Shown in pieces: positions 8,949 through 19,472 of a DNA stretch of 64,000 bases. Numbering within the stretch: position 1 is the stretch's first letter; each line of letters begins with the position of its first letter. Origin of the DNA: a bacterium (GTDB lineage: Bacteria > Patescibacteriota > Microgenomatia > UBA1406 > GWC2-37-13); contig JAKQDR010000261.1 in NCBI GenBank assembly GCA_029573715.1, positions 1 through 64,000 on the forward strand, written 5' to 3'. Under the pieces are notes generated by a model. That model worked only from the letters and a program-made list of their open reading frames with translations, was not told where the DNA came from and ran no database searches. A program made the translations under genes and the position numbers.

Positions 8949-10730
8949 ATGTGTGGGATTTTTGGATACAAGGGCCCCAACGCTAAGGCAGGGCAGATTG
9001 TGCTTGAGGGATTGAAGCGACTGGATTATCGGGGATATGACTCGTGGGGTGTTGCGGTGCAATGCTTGGATAATATATGGCTTCGAAAAGATATCGGTAA
9101 AATCAGTGACGTTGACCACATTGCTGATATGCCAGATGCGCACACGGCAATCGCCCATACCCGATGGGCAACCACAGGTGGTGTGACGCGCGCCAATGCA
9201 CACCCACATGCAAGCACTGACGGCTCATTTGTGCTCGCTCAAAACGGAATTGTTGAAAATTTCTCAGAACTTAAACAGGGCCTTCTGACAAAAGGATATA
9301 CATTTGTCAGCGAAACTGACACAGAGGTGATTGTACGATTGATTGAAGAAGAGCTGAAACTAAATACAGACTTCGTGAGCGCTATACGCCATGCATTTTC
9401 AAAGCTTACCGGCAGAAACACAATTATCGTGCTTACCAAATCCGGGGAGATATATGCGGCTCGCAATGGTTCACCGCTTGTTGTAGGAGTTAATACACAA
9501 ACCAATGAGGTGTATTTGTCTTCAGACACCCTTTCATTTGCACCATATGCAGATCAGATGATTGTAGTTGATAATGGCCAAATGGTGAAAGTAGACAATA
9601 CAAATACTATTACCATGTTTACCTTAGCTACCGGTGAGGTTTTTGAGTATACACTGGAAGCGATGACGGTGAAGGCCGATAAAATCGACAAGGAAGGATA
9701 TGACCATTTTATGATGAAAGAGATTCATGAAACGCCCTATGTGCTTAGACAAATTGTTGCGCAAGATGCTCAAAGTCTTCAGGCATTTGCCCATGCACTT
9801 CAACGTGCGCATCGAGTGTATGTTATTGGGTCTGGCACTGCCGGCATTGCCTCATATCAAATCGCATTCTACTTGCGTTTGTATGGAAAGCTTGATGCGG
9901 TAAGCCTTATTGGTGCAGACGTCCAGAGTTATTATGAAATCTTTCAGCCTGACGATATTATTCTCGCCCCATCACAAAGTGGGGAGACCGCAGATGTGAT
10001 AGAGGTGCTTGAACATGCAAAAGAGAAGGGAGTACAAATAGGTTCCATCATCAACATGCCCGGCTCTATTATGACGCGCATGTCTGACTATCCATTCATG
10101 TGTAATGCGGGCCCGGAGATTTGTGTGATGTCAACAAAAGTGTTTACCTCACAAATCGCATGGGGGTATCTTCTTGCAAAAACAGTGCAAGGAAAATATG
10201 AAGAAGGAATACAGAACCTGCAGACTCTATCAGTTATTGTCCAAAGATATCTGGATAACCAAAATAATCACAAAGCACTGAAAGCACTTGCAAACTACCT
10301 CTCAAAAAAAGAACATATATTCCTGCTGGGCAAATATCAGAACTTTGCCATTATGCAGGAAGGAATGGTGAAGATAATTGAGGCGTCGTACAAACATGCT
10401 CATGCCATACCGGCAGGTGATCTCAAACACTATGCCATTACGTTGATGGAGCAGGGGATACCCGTGATTGTCGCGGTGTCTGACGATGTGGTCAAAAATG
10501 ATGTAATTACTGCAATCAATGAAGTGCGCCTGCGAGGTGCGTATGTCATCGCCATAGCACACAAGCAGGAAGATTATTATGATTATTACATCCCCACCGA
10601 AGATGCAGGAGAAACCGATGCGATTGGCACCATCATTCCGCTTCAACTTACGGCGTACTATCTCGCGTTAAAGTTGGGAAACAACATCGATAAGCCGCGA
10701 AACATCGCCAAAAGCGTGACCGTAAAGTGA
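8949..10730 (+). CDS. glmS: Glutamine--fructose-6-phosphate aminotransferase (isomerizing)
   Basis: N-terminal MCGIFGYKG (Cys2 Ntn amidotransferase), two SIS domains, C-terminal KSVTVK. Confidence 0.97.
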   Translation: MCGIFGYKGPNAKAGQIVLEGLKRLDYRGYDSWGVAVQCLDNIWLRKDIGKISDVDHIADMPDAHTAIAHTRWATTGGVTRANAHPHASTDGSFVLAQNGIVENFSELKQGLLTKGYTFVSETDTEVIVRLIEEELKLNTDFVSAIRHAFSKLTGRNTIIVLTKSGEIYAARNGSPLVVGVNTQTNEVYLSSDTLSFAPYADQMIVVDNGQMVKVDNTNTITMFTLATGEVFEYTLEAMTVKADKIDKEGYDHFMMKEIHETPYVLRQIVAQDAQSLQAFAHALQRAHRVYVIGSGTAGIASYQIAFYLRLYGKLDAVSLIGADVQSYYEIFQPDDIILAPSQSGETADVIEVLEHAKEKGVQIGSIINMPGSIMTRMSDYPFMCNAGPEICVMSTKVFTSQIAWGYLLAKTVQGKYEEGIQNLQTLSVIVQRYLDNQNNHKALKALANYLSKKEHIFLLGKYQNFAIMQEGMVKIIEASYKHAHAIPAGDLKHYAITLMEQGIPVIVAVSDDVVKNDVITAINEVRLRGAYVIAIAHKQEDYYDYYIPTEDAGETDAIGTIIPLQLTAYYLALKLGNNIDKPRNIAKSVTVK

Positions 10731-10736
10731 GGGTGA

Positions 10737-11429
10737 TTATTCACAGTTCATACTCGTCCGACAAGATGCTTGGGCTTCAGTTGGCAAGCTGTCACACAGA
10801 GAACATGCGCCCATATCTGAGCTTTCATCTTCCGTGGGCTGTGTAACTGCTGGCATGGTGCCCAAATCCTTCATCATATTCGATACATCAGTAAATTGAA
10901 TATCAGTGGGGGGGACAAATGTGTTTGCATCCGCGATCCACACTTTACAGCGATAATCGGTTTTCTTGTTCATTTGCGCCATTTGCGGATTATCTTCCAC
11001 CGCTTCTTCACCCATATTTTGAATATCTTCAGTCATCGCGAATTTAACTCCTGTTTTTGAGACATCATCCCACGTGTAGGCAAATATACCATCGTTAATC
11101 ATATGTCCTGAGCTTTGAGTACCTTCTGAATTGGTGAGGGTGAATGAGCTTCGTATTTTGCCATTTGCCACATATGTTGTACCCTCTGTTTTTCCCATTG
11201 CTTCATCCGCATATGCAAAGGTACATTGCTGGCTTATTGTTTGAGTCATCAAATCTTTGAGTGATGAGAATACTGTTTGCTCTTGCGTATTGGTATCCAC
11301 CGCAACAGGTTCTTGTGGGGAGGTGTCATTCACTGATGTCTGGGGGTTCATTACTGTCCAATATGCCAATACACCAACGATTACGATTGCTGCGAATGTT
11401 AGGGGGACTATGAGTTTTTTCATATGCAC
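10737..11429 (-). CDS. Membrane-anchored hypothetical protein with Cys-rich C-terminus
   Basis: N-terminal TM MKKLIVPLTFAAIVIVGVLAYW; extracytoplasmic Thr/Ser-rich segment. Confidence 0.65.
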   Translation of the reverse strand: MHMKKLIVPLTFAAIVIVGVLAYWTVMNPQTSVNDTSPQEPVAVDTNTQEQTVFSSLKDLMTQTISQQCTFAYADEAMGKTEGTTYVANGKIRSSFTLTNSEGTQSSGHMINDGIFAYTWDDVSKTGVKFAMTEDIQNMGEEAVEDNPQMAQMNKKTDYRCKVWIADANTFVPPTDIQFTDVSNMMKDLGTMPAVTQPTEDESSDMGACSLCDSLPTEAQASCRTSMNCE

Positions 11430-11527
11430 GCATTATACTCCTCAATCACACTTTGTGTGAATCCTTGTCGGGTTTTGTACCCATAATCCCATGTGTGGAG
11501 TAACTTTAAGTACAATACCCACTATAT

Positions 11528-12211
11528 ATGCGTCATATGCGTCGATTAATTAGTCGCCACTCATGGGTCGTGGTGCTGTGTGTACTGCTTTTGGTGTATG
11601 CACATTCCGCCTATGAACAAATGCATGTGAAGAATCTCCCCCCATCTTCATCGACCATACCGCCCACACCCATCTCAACTCAAGGAGCCAAAGCGCCTAC
11701 TGTTGCACTTATTAACGAAACATCAGCATATGACCAGGCGGAGTCTGAAACGGATGATGGTGCAATGCCATCTCTTACACCTGCATATATCGTGCGTGTT
11801 GTTGACGGCGATACCATACGCGTACGTATTGAAGAAAAAGAATACACCGTGCGCCTTATCGGCATGGATGCACCCGAAAGCGTCGACCCGCGCAAGCCGG
11901 TGCAATGTTTTGGAAAAGAAGCTTCCGTCGTGCTTGCAGAGCTTATCGGCGGTAAGCAGGTTTGGCTTGCACCAGATGATACGCAAGATGAAAAAGACCG
12001 ATATGGCAGATTATTGCGCTATGTGTATCTTGACGATGATACAAACGTCGCCGAATACATGATAAGAAACGGCTTCGCATTTGAATATACCTACCGGGAG
12101 CCATACCGGTATCAAAAATTATTTAGGCAGGCTCAAGCGTCTGCAGAATATGAAGCAGTAGGCCTCTGGGCGCCCGATGCATGCAGTCAGCTTGAAAAGC
12201 CGGAGGAATGA
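11528..12211 (+). CDS. Secreted/membrane-anchored thermonuclease (SNase-like)
   Basis: VVDGDTIRV, VRLIGMDAPES, DRYGRLLRYVYLDD, AEYMIRNGFAF. Confidence 0.92.
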   Translation: MRHMRRLISRHSWVVVLCVLLLVYAHSAYEQMHVKNLPPSSSTIPPTPISTQGAKAPTVALINETSAYDQAESETDDGAMPSLTPAYIVRVVDGDTIRVRIEEKEYTVRLIGMDAPESVDPRKPVQCFGKEASVVLAELIGGKQVWLAPDDTQDEKDRYGRLLRYVYLDDDTNVAEYMIRNGFAFEYTYREPYRYQKLFRQAQASAEYEAVGLWAPDACSQLEKPEE

Positions 12212-12221
12212 AGTGCTGGCG

Positions 12222-12797
12222 CTACAGTGATAAAAGTCTATTTATCTCCGGCCGGTTGAACCCCACCACAACTTCATCATCAATCCACAGCTGAGGCACC
12301 CCCATTTGTCCTGACTTTTCAACCATCTTCATCGCTTGAGATTGATCTTGTGCGACATCAACATCTTTGAATGCAACATTTTTTTGGCGCAAATAGTCTT
12401 TCACCATGTGACAATAGGGACATGTTGGAGTAGAGAAGACCGTGACATTATGCTTCTTTTGATCCACGCTTTGTGCAGGAGATAAAACTGATTTAATGAT
12501 GTTTTGATATTCTTGCACCGTCTTAATGCCCATAAGCGTCTCAACGGCAACTCCTTTTTGAAATATGATAACGGTAGGCAAGCCCTTCATTTGATAATAT
12601 GCAGTAAATGACCGATTTTTATCCAAGTCAAGCTTCAAAAACTGCACAGGCTCCCTCTTAAATTGCTCACTGAGTTTATCTGTGATATGTGCTATCTGTT
12701 TGCACGGCTCGCACCACTCTGTTTCAACAACTAAAAATGTAACTCCTTCAAATGCGACCACATCGTGTTTGAACGAATCTAACGTGATTTCTTTCAT
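12222..12797 (-). CDS. Thioredoxin-glutaredoxin fusion
   Basis: N-terminal Trx with WCEPCKQ and cis-Pro GLPTV; C-terminal Grx with CPYC and GVPQLWID. Confidence 0.85.
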   Translation of the reverse strand: MKEITLDSFKHDVVAFEGVTFLVVETEWCEPCKQIAHITDKLSEQFKREPVQFLKLDLDKNRSFTAYYQMKGLPTVIIFQKGVAVETLMGIKTVQEYQNIIKSVLSPAQSVDQKKHNVTVFSTPTCPYCHMVKDYLRQKNVAFKDVDVAQDQSQAMKMVEKSGQMGVPQLWIDDEVVVGFNRPEINRLLSL

Positions 12798-13135
12798 GTG
12801 ATTTGTGAATAATTGGTAATAAATTTACTAAGCGACTGATGCGTGTGGTTAAGCGCCGTAGCCCATGCAGCAAGGTGCGCTTTGCCCTTCGGCGTGATGG
12901 CATACATCATACGAGCAGGGCCCAACGTACTTTCATGTTTCTTTTGTTTAATGTATCCGGCCAACTTCATACGCGCAAGTGAACGATATAAATTGCCTAT
13001 ATTCACACTGCAATGACAATCTTGAGTGAGTTTTCTCTGGAGCTCATACCCGTAGCTTGGCGATTGCGCCAATAAAAGCAGGGTGCAGGGTTCAAAGAAA
13101 TTTTCAAGTACGGCGAGAGAACAATGTTTTCTCAT
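12794..13135 (-). CDS. PadR-family transcriptional regulator
   Basis: FFEPCTLLLLAQSPSYGYELQRKL..GNLYRSLARMKLAGYI; 4-nt overlap with the Trx-Grx gene. Confidence 0.85.
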   Translation of the reverse strand: MRKHCSLAVLENFFEPCTLLLLAQSPSYGYELQRKLTQDCHCSVNIGNLYRSLARMKLAGYIKQKKHESTLGPARMMYAITPKGKAHLAAWATALNHTHQSLSKFITNYSQIT

Positions 13136-13138
13136 AAT

Positions 13139-13159
13139 CTATATGTAAGTTTAATATAG
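13139..13159. promoter_or_regulatory. Candidate PadR operator CTATAT-N9-ATATAG
   Basis: Inverted repeat directly upstream of the PadR start. Confidence 0.35.
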
Positions 13160-13203
13160 CTTATGAGTAATGTCAAGCATATCCCTCTTGAAAATAAGAC
13201 ATT

Positions 13204-14127
13204 GTGCAATTACGATACATATATCTGGAAGACAATTCACGAGATTGTATTCGAAGATTGCGCCCGGCCTACGCATACGAAACCACACATCCTCGTTCGT
13301 TTGTTATTAATAGAGTCCCTCCAGAATACTCTGGAACAGTTTTTACCCAAAGAGAAATTGAGGCAAGGCATGTGGCTCCACATGCGAGAAACTTACGCGA
13401 GATCAGCAGAGATGGCCCAACAACTCACGAAGGTCGAAAATGTACTTTAAATCATCTACTCGAACACTTTGCCTCACGAGGAATGAACGCAATGTTTTCT
13501 CAAATGAGTTGGCCTCATGGTCATGTTCTAGCATGTAAACTCGCCCCCAGAGACATGGAAATCGGATCAGTATTCCATGATGAGGATGGAGCTGATGTTT
13601 TACTTTCTCATGGAGTAGGGCATGACCAAAGTCCACCAATCATGTGCGGTATCGATATAAAATCACAAGCGAGACACGATCATCGAATACGACCAACATA
13701 TTCTATAAGACTGGGAGGACCTGTATTTGATATTTATGCTGGTTCATGGCCCTTGACCCCAGATACATCTTATACACTTCACGATGCTATACAATGCGGT
13801 GCTCGCAGTAATGAATCTTGCAGAAATTTTCTGAGCTTCATGGAACGTAATATAGGTGCGTTTGGCAGATTTATGACACATCGCTTCGCAAGCAGGCTAT
13901 TTGAATATGAAGCTGTTTTAGCTGCACAAAGCCATGTGATGAAATGCAAGCCAGAGATAGCATCAATGTACCCAAGACAACAAGATGCATTACAAGAGCT
14001 TATGACTCATGTGAGTGCGGTCAATGGGGTGTTTCGGGATAATGGCTTTATCCCACATAGACAACCTCGATACATGCAAAATCAATATGCACATTTAGCA
14101 TTCCTCCCACAAACACCTCTTCCATAG
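13204..14127 (+). CDS. Hypothetical orphan protein
   Basis: 307-aa ORF, longest in the region; start uncertain. Confidence 0.5.
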   Translation: MQLRYIYLEDNSRDCIRRLRPAYAYETTHPRSFVINRVPPEYSGTVFTQREIEARHVAPHARNLREISRDGPTTHEGRKCTLNHLLEHFASRGMNAMFSQMSWPHGHVLACKLAPRDMEIGSVFHDEDGADVLLSHGVGHDQSPPIMCGIDIKSQARHDHRIRPTYSIRLGGPVFDIYAGSWPLTPDTSYTLHDAIQCGARSNESCRNFLSFMERNIGAFGRFMTHRFASRLFEYEAVLAAQSHVMKCKPEIASMYPRQQDALQELMTHVSAVNGVFRDNGFIPHRQPRYMQNQYAHLAFLPQTPLP

Positions 14128-14222
14128 TGCACAACCTCACATTATGGTGACCATTACCTCTCGGGGTGGTTTTTGATAAAACCATAGAGTAGAATGAGCC
14201 TGTTTCATTTGTCATACACTTC

Positions 14223-15692
14223 ATGAAGTCTAATAACAAATTTAAGCTATTGCACACCCACTTTGATTGGATACTCATTGCAATCTGCATCCTGGCATAC
14301 ACTGTTGTATTTAGCTATTTTTCTATTCTGCGACACAATGCGTTTGCTTCAGGATATGACCTGGCAAACATGGATCAAACCATATGGAACTCCCTGCAGG
14401 GGAGGTTCTTCTCGTTTTCTCAATATGGAGCAACCATGACTCGATTTACCACGCATGCAGATGTCATATTGGTTTTGCTGGCGCCACTCTATCTGATATG
14501 GGACAACGTGCGCATGCTTCTGATATTTCAATCTTTTGTCTTGGCACTGGGCGCAATACCAACCTACCTAATTGGTAAGCTCATTCTGCGCAGCAAGCCG
14601 CTCGCTTTCTTGGTGGTAGTAATATATTTGCTGAACCCCGGTATGCAATGGACAAACATATACGACTTCCATGCAGTCTCAATGGCCATACCCCTGCTTC
14701 TATTGGTGTTTTATTTTGGATATACCGGCAAGTGGCGATGGTATCTTATTGCAGCACTATTTGCCGCACTCACCAAAGAGCAGGTGCCTCTGACTATTGG
14801 TTCAATCGGCATTGCGCTTGCCCTGTTGAAAAGAGGTAAGGCCGTATTCATTGGGCCCGTCACATTGCTTATTGGTATTGTGTATTCACTCAGCGTCATT
14901 CTTGTGGTGATACCGTATTTTGAGGTGGATGGCATGTATAAGTACGCCCCTTGGTATGATGGGGTAATTCAACGAATAAAAGAAAGCAAGTTAATTGATG
15001 TGCCCGGAGAGCTTATCCGCAATTATGTGATGAGCCCGGATGCACTCGCATACTACCGATTGCTTTTGAGACCATTTGGATTATTGCCTCTTTTTGGTTT
15101 GCCCATATTCCTTATCATCGCAGGCCCTGAACTGAGCATTATCTTATTAAGTTATCATGCACAGATGCGCTCCATAATGCTTCATTATGACAGCGTCCTG
15201 GTACCTGGCCTGGTGATATCCAGCATATATGGCATTCATTGGACGCAGCTACTTATCTATCGACTTATCGCTCATGAAAAAACGCGTAGTGTGCTGTTTG
15301 GATTATTTCTTTTTTCGGCTTCTGCATTGATACTACGTTTTAGCTATTTCCATACTCCAACTCCCGTTAGCCCCACTTGTTGGTGTCGTATGTATGACGT
15401 GAGTGAAGCCGACAAGGCATTTGCAAAACTCCTTGAGACTATTCCTCAACATGCTTCGGTGACTGCATCACCCGAAATACGCCCACACATCACCCATAGG
15501 CGGCTCGCCTACACAATGCCTGATGCAACCTCGTCTGCCGACTTTATCGCGATTATTGATCAAAACAGATTGCCCGGAGATTACAATCCCAAAGGATTTG
15601 AGCTGGAGCTTATGGCGGTGCTTGACACCAGTGAACAGCATGAGCTGGTTAAGCGGATCGGCCACTTTTCACTCTATCAGCGCACTCGTTGA
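14223..15692 (+). CDS. DUF2079 polytopic membrane protein
   Basis: FSILRHNAFASGYDLANMDQTIWN...FTTHADVILVLLAPLYLIW motif, many TM segments. Confidence 0.85.
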   Translation: MKSNNKFKLLHTHFDWILIAICILAYTVVFSYFSILRHNAFASGYDLANMDQTIWNSLQGRFFSFSQYGATMTRFTTHADVILVLLAPLYLIWDNVRMLLIFQSFVLALGAIPTYLIGKLILRSKPLAFLVVVIYLLNPGMQWTNIYDFHAVSMAIPLLLLVFYFGYTGKWRWYLIAALFAALTKEQVPLTIGSIGIALALLKRGKAVFIGPVTLLIGIVYSLSVILVVIPYFEVDGMYKYAPWYDGVIQRIKESKLIDVPGELIRNYVMSPDALAYYRLLLRPFGLLPLFGLPIFLIIAGPELSIILLSYHAQMRSIMLHYDSVLVPGLVISSIYGIHWTQLLIYRLIAHEKTRSVLFGLFLFSASALILRFSYFHTPTPVSPTCWCRMYDVSEADKAFAKLLETIPQHASVTASPEIRPHITHRRLAYTMPDATSSADFIAIIDQNRLPGDYNPKGFELELMAVLDTSEQHELVKRIGHFSLYQRTR

Positions 15693-15746
15693 GACTCATG
15701 TGGTATCATGGGTTTCCATTATCATAAAACACTGTTTAGTTATCCT

Positions 15747-16928
15747 ATGAACACACCATCAATCATTTTTTATGGAGCAGATTGGTGCTCTGATTGCCGC
15801 AGATCCAAGGCTTTGCTTGATACACATCAAATCGCATATGACTATAAAGACATTGATGCAGACCCGCAACATGCAGCATATGTAGAACATATCAATAAAG
15901 GGCAGCGACGAATTCCCACTATCGTGTTTAGCGATGGTGCCATTTTGGTTGAACCGTCCGATGAAGAGCTCGCTCAAAAGCTCGGAATCGCTTCAACCAA
16001 GGTTGACAAAACACACGTGGATCTGGCGATTGTGGGGGGTGGGCCTGCCGGCCTTACCGCCGCAATTTATGCCACGCGTGAGGGGCTCAAGACTGCCATT
16101 TTTGAAAAAAAGGTGACCGGAGGGCAAGCTGCAACTACTGATTTTGTCGAAAACTATCCCGGATTTCCCGAGGGCATTAGCGGGTTTGAGCTTTCTCAGA
16201 AGATGTTTGCGCAGGCAGAGCGCTTTAATGCTCAGCTTATATCCGCACAAGTACAAAACATACATAATGAAGGTGAATACAAAAGAATTGAAACCGACGA
16301 TGGGGCGTATTTCGCTAAAGCAGTAATCATCACGGTGGGATCGGAATACAAACACACCGGAGCCAAGGGGGAGGATGCGTTGATAAGCCGTGGCATTCAT
16401 TACTGTGCGACGTGCGATGGGCCCTTTTATAAAGGGAAAAAAGTTGCAGTGATTGGAGCGGGTAACTCTGCGCTCCAAGAAGGTTTGTTTCTAGCGAAGT
16501 TTGTGTCACATATCACGTTTATCGTGCGCAGTGATGTGGTGCGTGCCAGTGATGTGCTCAAACAAAAAGTGCTCGCAGACCCTTCCAAATTTATCATTGC
16601 CTACCACACCAAAGTCAAAGAATTTGTAGGAGAAAAACGGCTTGAGAAGATGCTTTTGGAAAACACGACAACAGGCACTGTGTCAGAGATGCCCATTGAT
16701 GGGGTGTTTGTGTTTATTGGCCTGGTGCCACAAACGGCATTTCTCAAAGACATCGTGGCGCTGGATGAGCGAGGATTTGTGAAAACGAATGAACACCTGG
16801 AAACGAGTATGCCGGGAGTATTTGCAGCGGGTGACTGCCGTGAAGGCGCAATCGCCCAAATCGCATGGGCAGTGGGGGATGGGGCAAAAGCCGCCATCCA
16901 TGTGCGGGAGTATTTGCAGAGGGTATAA
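15747..16928 (+). CDS. trxB: Glutaredoxin-thioredoxin reductase fusion
   Basis: N-terminal Grx/mycoredoxin-like YGADWCSDCRRSKALLD; TrxR GGGPAGLTAAIYATREGL, HYCATCDGPFYKGKKVAVIGAGNSA, GVFAAGDC. The ORF track extends to 15708, but ATG 15747 starts the Grx domain. Confidence 0.93.
   Translation: MNTPSIIFYGADWCSDCRRSKALLDTHQIAYDYKDIDADPQHAAYVEHINKGQRRIPTIVFSDGAILVEPSDEELAQKLGIASTKVDKTHVDLAIVGGGPAGLTAAIYATREGLKTAIFEKKVTGGQAATTDFVENYPGFPEGISGFELSQKMFAQAERFNAQLISAQVQNIHNEGEYKRIETDDGAYFAKAVIITVGSEYKHTGAKGEDALISRGIHYCATCDGPFYKGKKVAVIGAGNSALQEGLFLAKFVSHITFIVRSDVVRASDVLKQKVLADPSKFIIAYHTKVKEFVGEKRLEKMLLENTTTGTVSEMPIDGVFVFIGLVPQTAFLKDIVALDERGFVKTNEHLETSMPGVFAAGDCREGAIAQIAWAVGDGAKAAIHVREYLQRV
16857..16919 (+). 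repeat. 3' end of trxB, copy A of a 63-nt direct repeat
   Basis: Matches 20541-20603 with 6 differences. Confidence 0.9.
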
Positions 16929-16998
16929 CCAGTTCTCGACTACGCTTCGCTTCGCTCGAACAATAACCTTTGCCCTTTAGGCTGATCGATAAATGAGC

Positions 16999-18414
16999 TC
17001 AATCGGACTCGTAGGCGATTGTATAAGCAGGAATGCCTAGTTTTTGTGCCATTCGTTGCTCCTCCGCTATATCTCTAAAAACTGGAACCATTGTTGCTCG
17101 CGCATTGGTGTGCACCCCTTGGAAACTGGTGGCGAAGTCTCTAACCACCTCATCGTCTCTCCCATGCAACACTAAGACATCAAAACCAAGTGTGGTAGAG
17201 CCTGATGAGCTTGGACTAACTATTTCTACAGTGACGCTACCCTCAGGGTGTGTCTCATCTCTTTGTAGCTGTTCAGCCATCCTTTTCAGCTCTTTATTAT
17301 TCACTCTGCCAACGGGCAACACCCCAATTGCTCCTTCTGTATTTTCTGGATCTTTTTCTCGGACTCTCCTTGTAGCAATTGCCTGCATCTCCGCCACAAA
17401 ATTCCTTTCTGGAGATATGTCAACTACATTCGCACCATAAGATCTTCCTAAACCCACTACCTCAGCAATCGGATCTTTATAAGAACTTTCATAGTGAAAC
17501 AGAGGGGGAAAGCCCAATTCTAATGTCTTTCCTTTCCAAAAACCTACTTGAAGTCCATCCATTTCGTCTAACATCGCAACCACATGGTATGGTTGTAACA
17601 TTCTTTTTTCCAACGATCCAAAAAGCTCTCGCCCAGGTTTCTGAGGTAAAGCCACCACAGTACCCGCTCTATCCAAGCCTATGTGCCTACACCATGCATG
17701 TCTCTTACCGGGCACACGTTCATCAAGTTCATCTAATCTTGTCCTATATCCATATGGAAATTTAGGTATAACACATGGAGGTTCGTCACTATTTTTATAA
17801 CTCTTTCTGGGGTTAACATATATTGAACCATACATTGGTTCTTTGGATGCATGTGTGTCCGCGTAGTTTTCAGCGATAGCAGGATGCGCAAAAACTACGC
17901 GTTTAACTGGATATATCGGTGAAACCGGAATATCTCCTTTCACTAATCTTTTATCATACGTATCAAACCATTGACGTATACCTGAAACTATGCCGCCGCC
18001 AAATAAAAGAACTGTGGATATAAAAGCATTTATTGCTTCTGCTGTTGCTATGGGCACTGGTCCAGTACGCTGATCGAGAGTTATCGCAATCGACGCTGTC
18101 TTTGTCAACCAACGTATTGTTTCTGCTGATATTTCACTCAAGCCTCTAGGCATCTGATTTCCCCAATATGAACCCGCCTGTATAAGATCTTCATACATTT
18201 GACTGGTGGGGTCTGCTAGACTGGCATCTATTCTTGCCATGGTGGGGCCTAATATTGCTGCAGCTAGACCAAACTTAAAAACTGGCGTTCTATGTAAGAA
18301 TGTCTCTGCCTGCCATGCACTAAGTCGTGCTCCATCTATGGAAGGTATGATTTGCGGTCTAACCGGTGTGGTGGGTACAAGCGTTATGGGGTCTATTTCC
18401 CAGTTATGGGCCAT
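16999..18414 (-). CDS. Hypothetical orphan protein (471 aa)
   Basis: Long ORF between the two trxB-end copies. Confidence 0.6.
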   Translation of the reverse strand: MAHNWEIDPITLVPTTPVRPQIIPSIDGARLSAWQAETFLHRTPVFKFGLAAAILGPTMARIDASLADPTSQMYEDLIQAGSYWGNQMPRGLSEISAETIRWLTKTASIAITLDQRTGPVPIATAEAINAFISTVLLFGGGIVSGIRQWFDTYDKRLVKGDIPVSPIYPVKRVVFAHPAIAENYADTHASKEPMYGSIYVNPRKSYKNSDEPPCVIPKFPYGYRTRLDELDERVPGKRHAWCRHIGLDRAGTVVALPQKPGRELFGSLEKRMLQPYHVVAMLDEMDGLQVGFWKGKTLELGFPPLFHYESSYKDPIAEVVGLGRSYGANVVDISPERNFVAEMQAIATRRVREKDPENTEGAIGVLPVGRVNNKELKRMAEQLQRDETHPEGSVTVEIVSPSSSGSTTLGFDVLVLHGRDDEVVRDFATSFQGVHTNARATMVPVFRDIAEEQRMAQKLGIPAYTIAYESD

Positions 18415-18841
18415 AATAGGCCATTATACCATCAGACTCACACCTAACATGTAGGTGCAATGCATATTGCATTAGCTTATCCTTATTACCATTTTCGGAA
18501 GATAAGTAGCTCATATTTAGCTCTATCATCACATAAAATCAGCAAATGCTTCTTCGAACGCAGTACGCAGAGAGTGTATCGAGCGCTGATTTGTTTGAGC
18601 GTAAGTAGATCATGGGTAAGGGATGCCAAAGCAGCAATATATTTGATATCGATAAAGAAAATTTTCAGAATCGATTATTTGGCTTTCAAGCCTTTAAAAA
18701 AAAGATGATACTCTAAGGAACAAACTTAAAATGGCAAAGAGCTCTGCTGAGGAAACGGAAGAACATAGATATGTAAGAATCAAATAGAGAGAGGAGTTGT
18801 AAAATCGCTTTTCGGCGAACGATTAATAGTATACTACCAAT

Positions 18842-19405
18842 ATGAACCCACTCATCTCACTCAATTTCACATCCATACTACTCAATTCTGACATGATCAA
18901 ACTTTATTTCTTCATGTTAGTTATTGTTGTGGTTGCCGTGTTCCTCCGTATAGCGAAAAAAAATCTTCAAATAAGACTCACTTTGCCCTTATCGAAGGAA
19001 TATGACTATGTGCGAAAAAAGTTCTTTATGTCAGCCCCAGAACACGAATTATTTGATTTGCTGTATCATGCAGTAGGGAGTAAGTATCGGATATTTGCAC
19101 AGGTACATCTCCCTACGATTATTGATCATAAGATTACAGGGCAAGATTGGAGAGGGGCATTTCGGCATATTGACGAAAAATCGGTAGACTTTGTGTTGTG
19201 TGACAAAAACTATATTGCACCGCTACTTGCAATAGAACTTGATGATAGTTCGCACGAACGAGAAGATCGTCGAGAGCGCGATAGTATTATTGAAAATATT
19301 CTTTCACAAGCAGGCCTTCCTTTGTTGCGTGTCCGAAAAGGCCACGGGTATGACATGAAACGACTCACTGCGGAGATTGAGGAAATGATAACTGCTCATA
19401 ATTGA
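18842..19405 (+). CDS. DUF2726-type (restriction-endonuclease-like) membrane-anchored protein
   Basis: N-terminal TM; APEHELFDLLYHAV..YRIFAQVHL...DFVLCDKNYIAPLLAIELDDSSH...LRVRKG. Confidence 0.8.
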   Translation: MNPLISLNFTSILLNSDMIKLYFFMLVIVVVAVFLRIAKKNLQIRLTLPLSKEYDYVRKKFFMSAPEHELFDLLYHAVGSKYRIFAQVHLPTIIDHKITGQDWRGAFRHIDEKSVDFVLCDKNYIAPLLAIELDDSSHEREDRRERDSIIENILSQAGLPLLRVRKGHGYDMKRLTAEIEEMITAHN

Positions 19406-19472
19406 TTATGTCAAAATCAGTAGAAATAGCCTTTCTTTTCGGACCAAAGGAGTAAAGTGACATATGAACTTC

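Noticed and set aside
13163-13450. 95-aa plus-strand ORF upstream of and overlapping 13204..14127
   Set aside because: Overlaps the longer ORF in another frame; could not decide from sequence alone, and the longer ORF is favoured.
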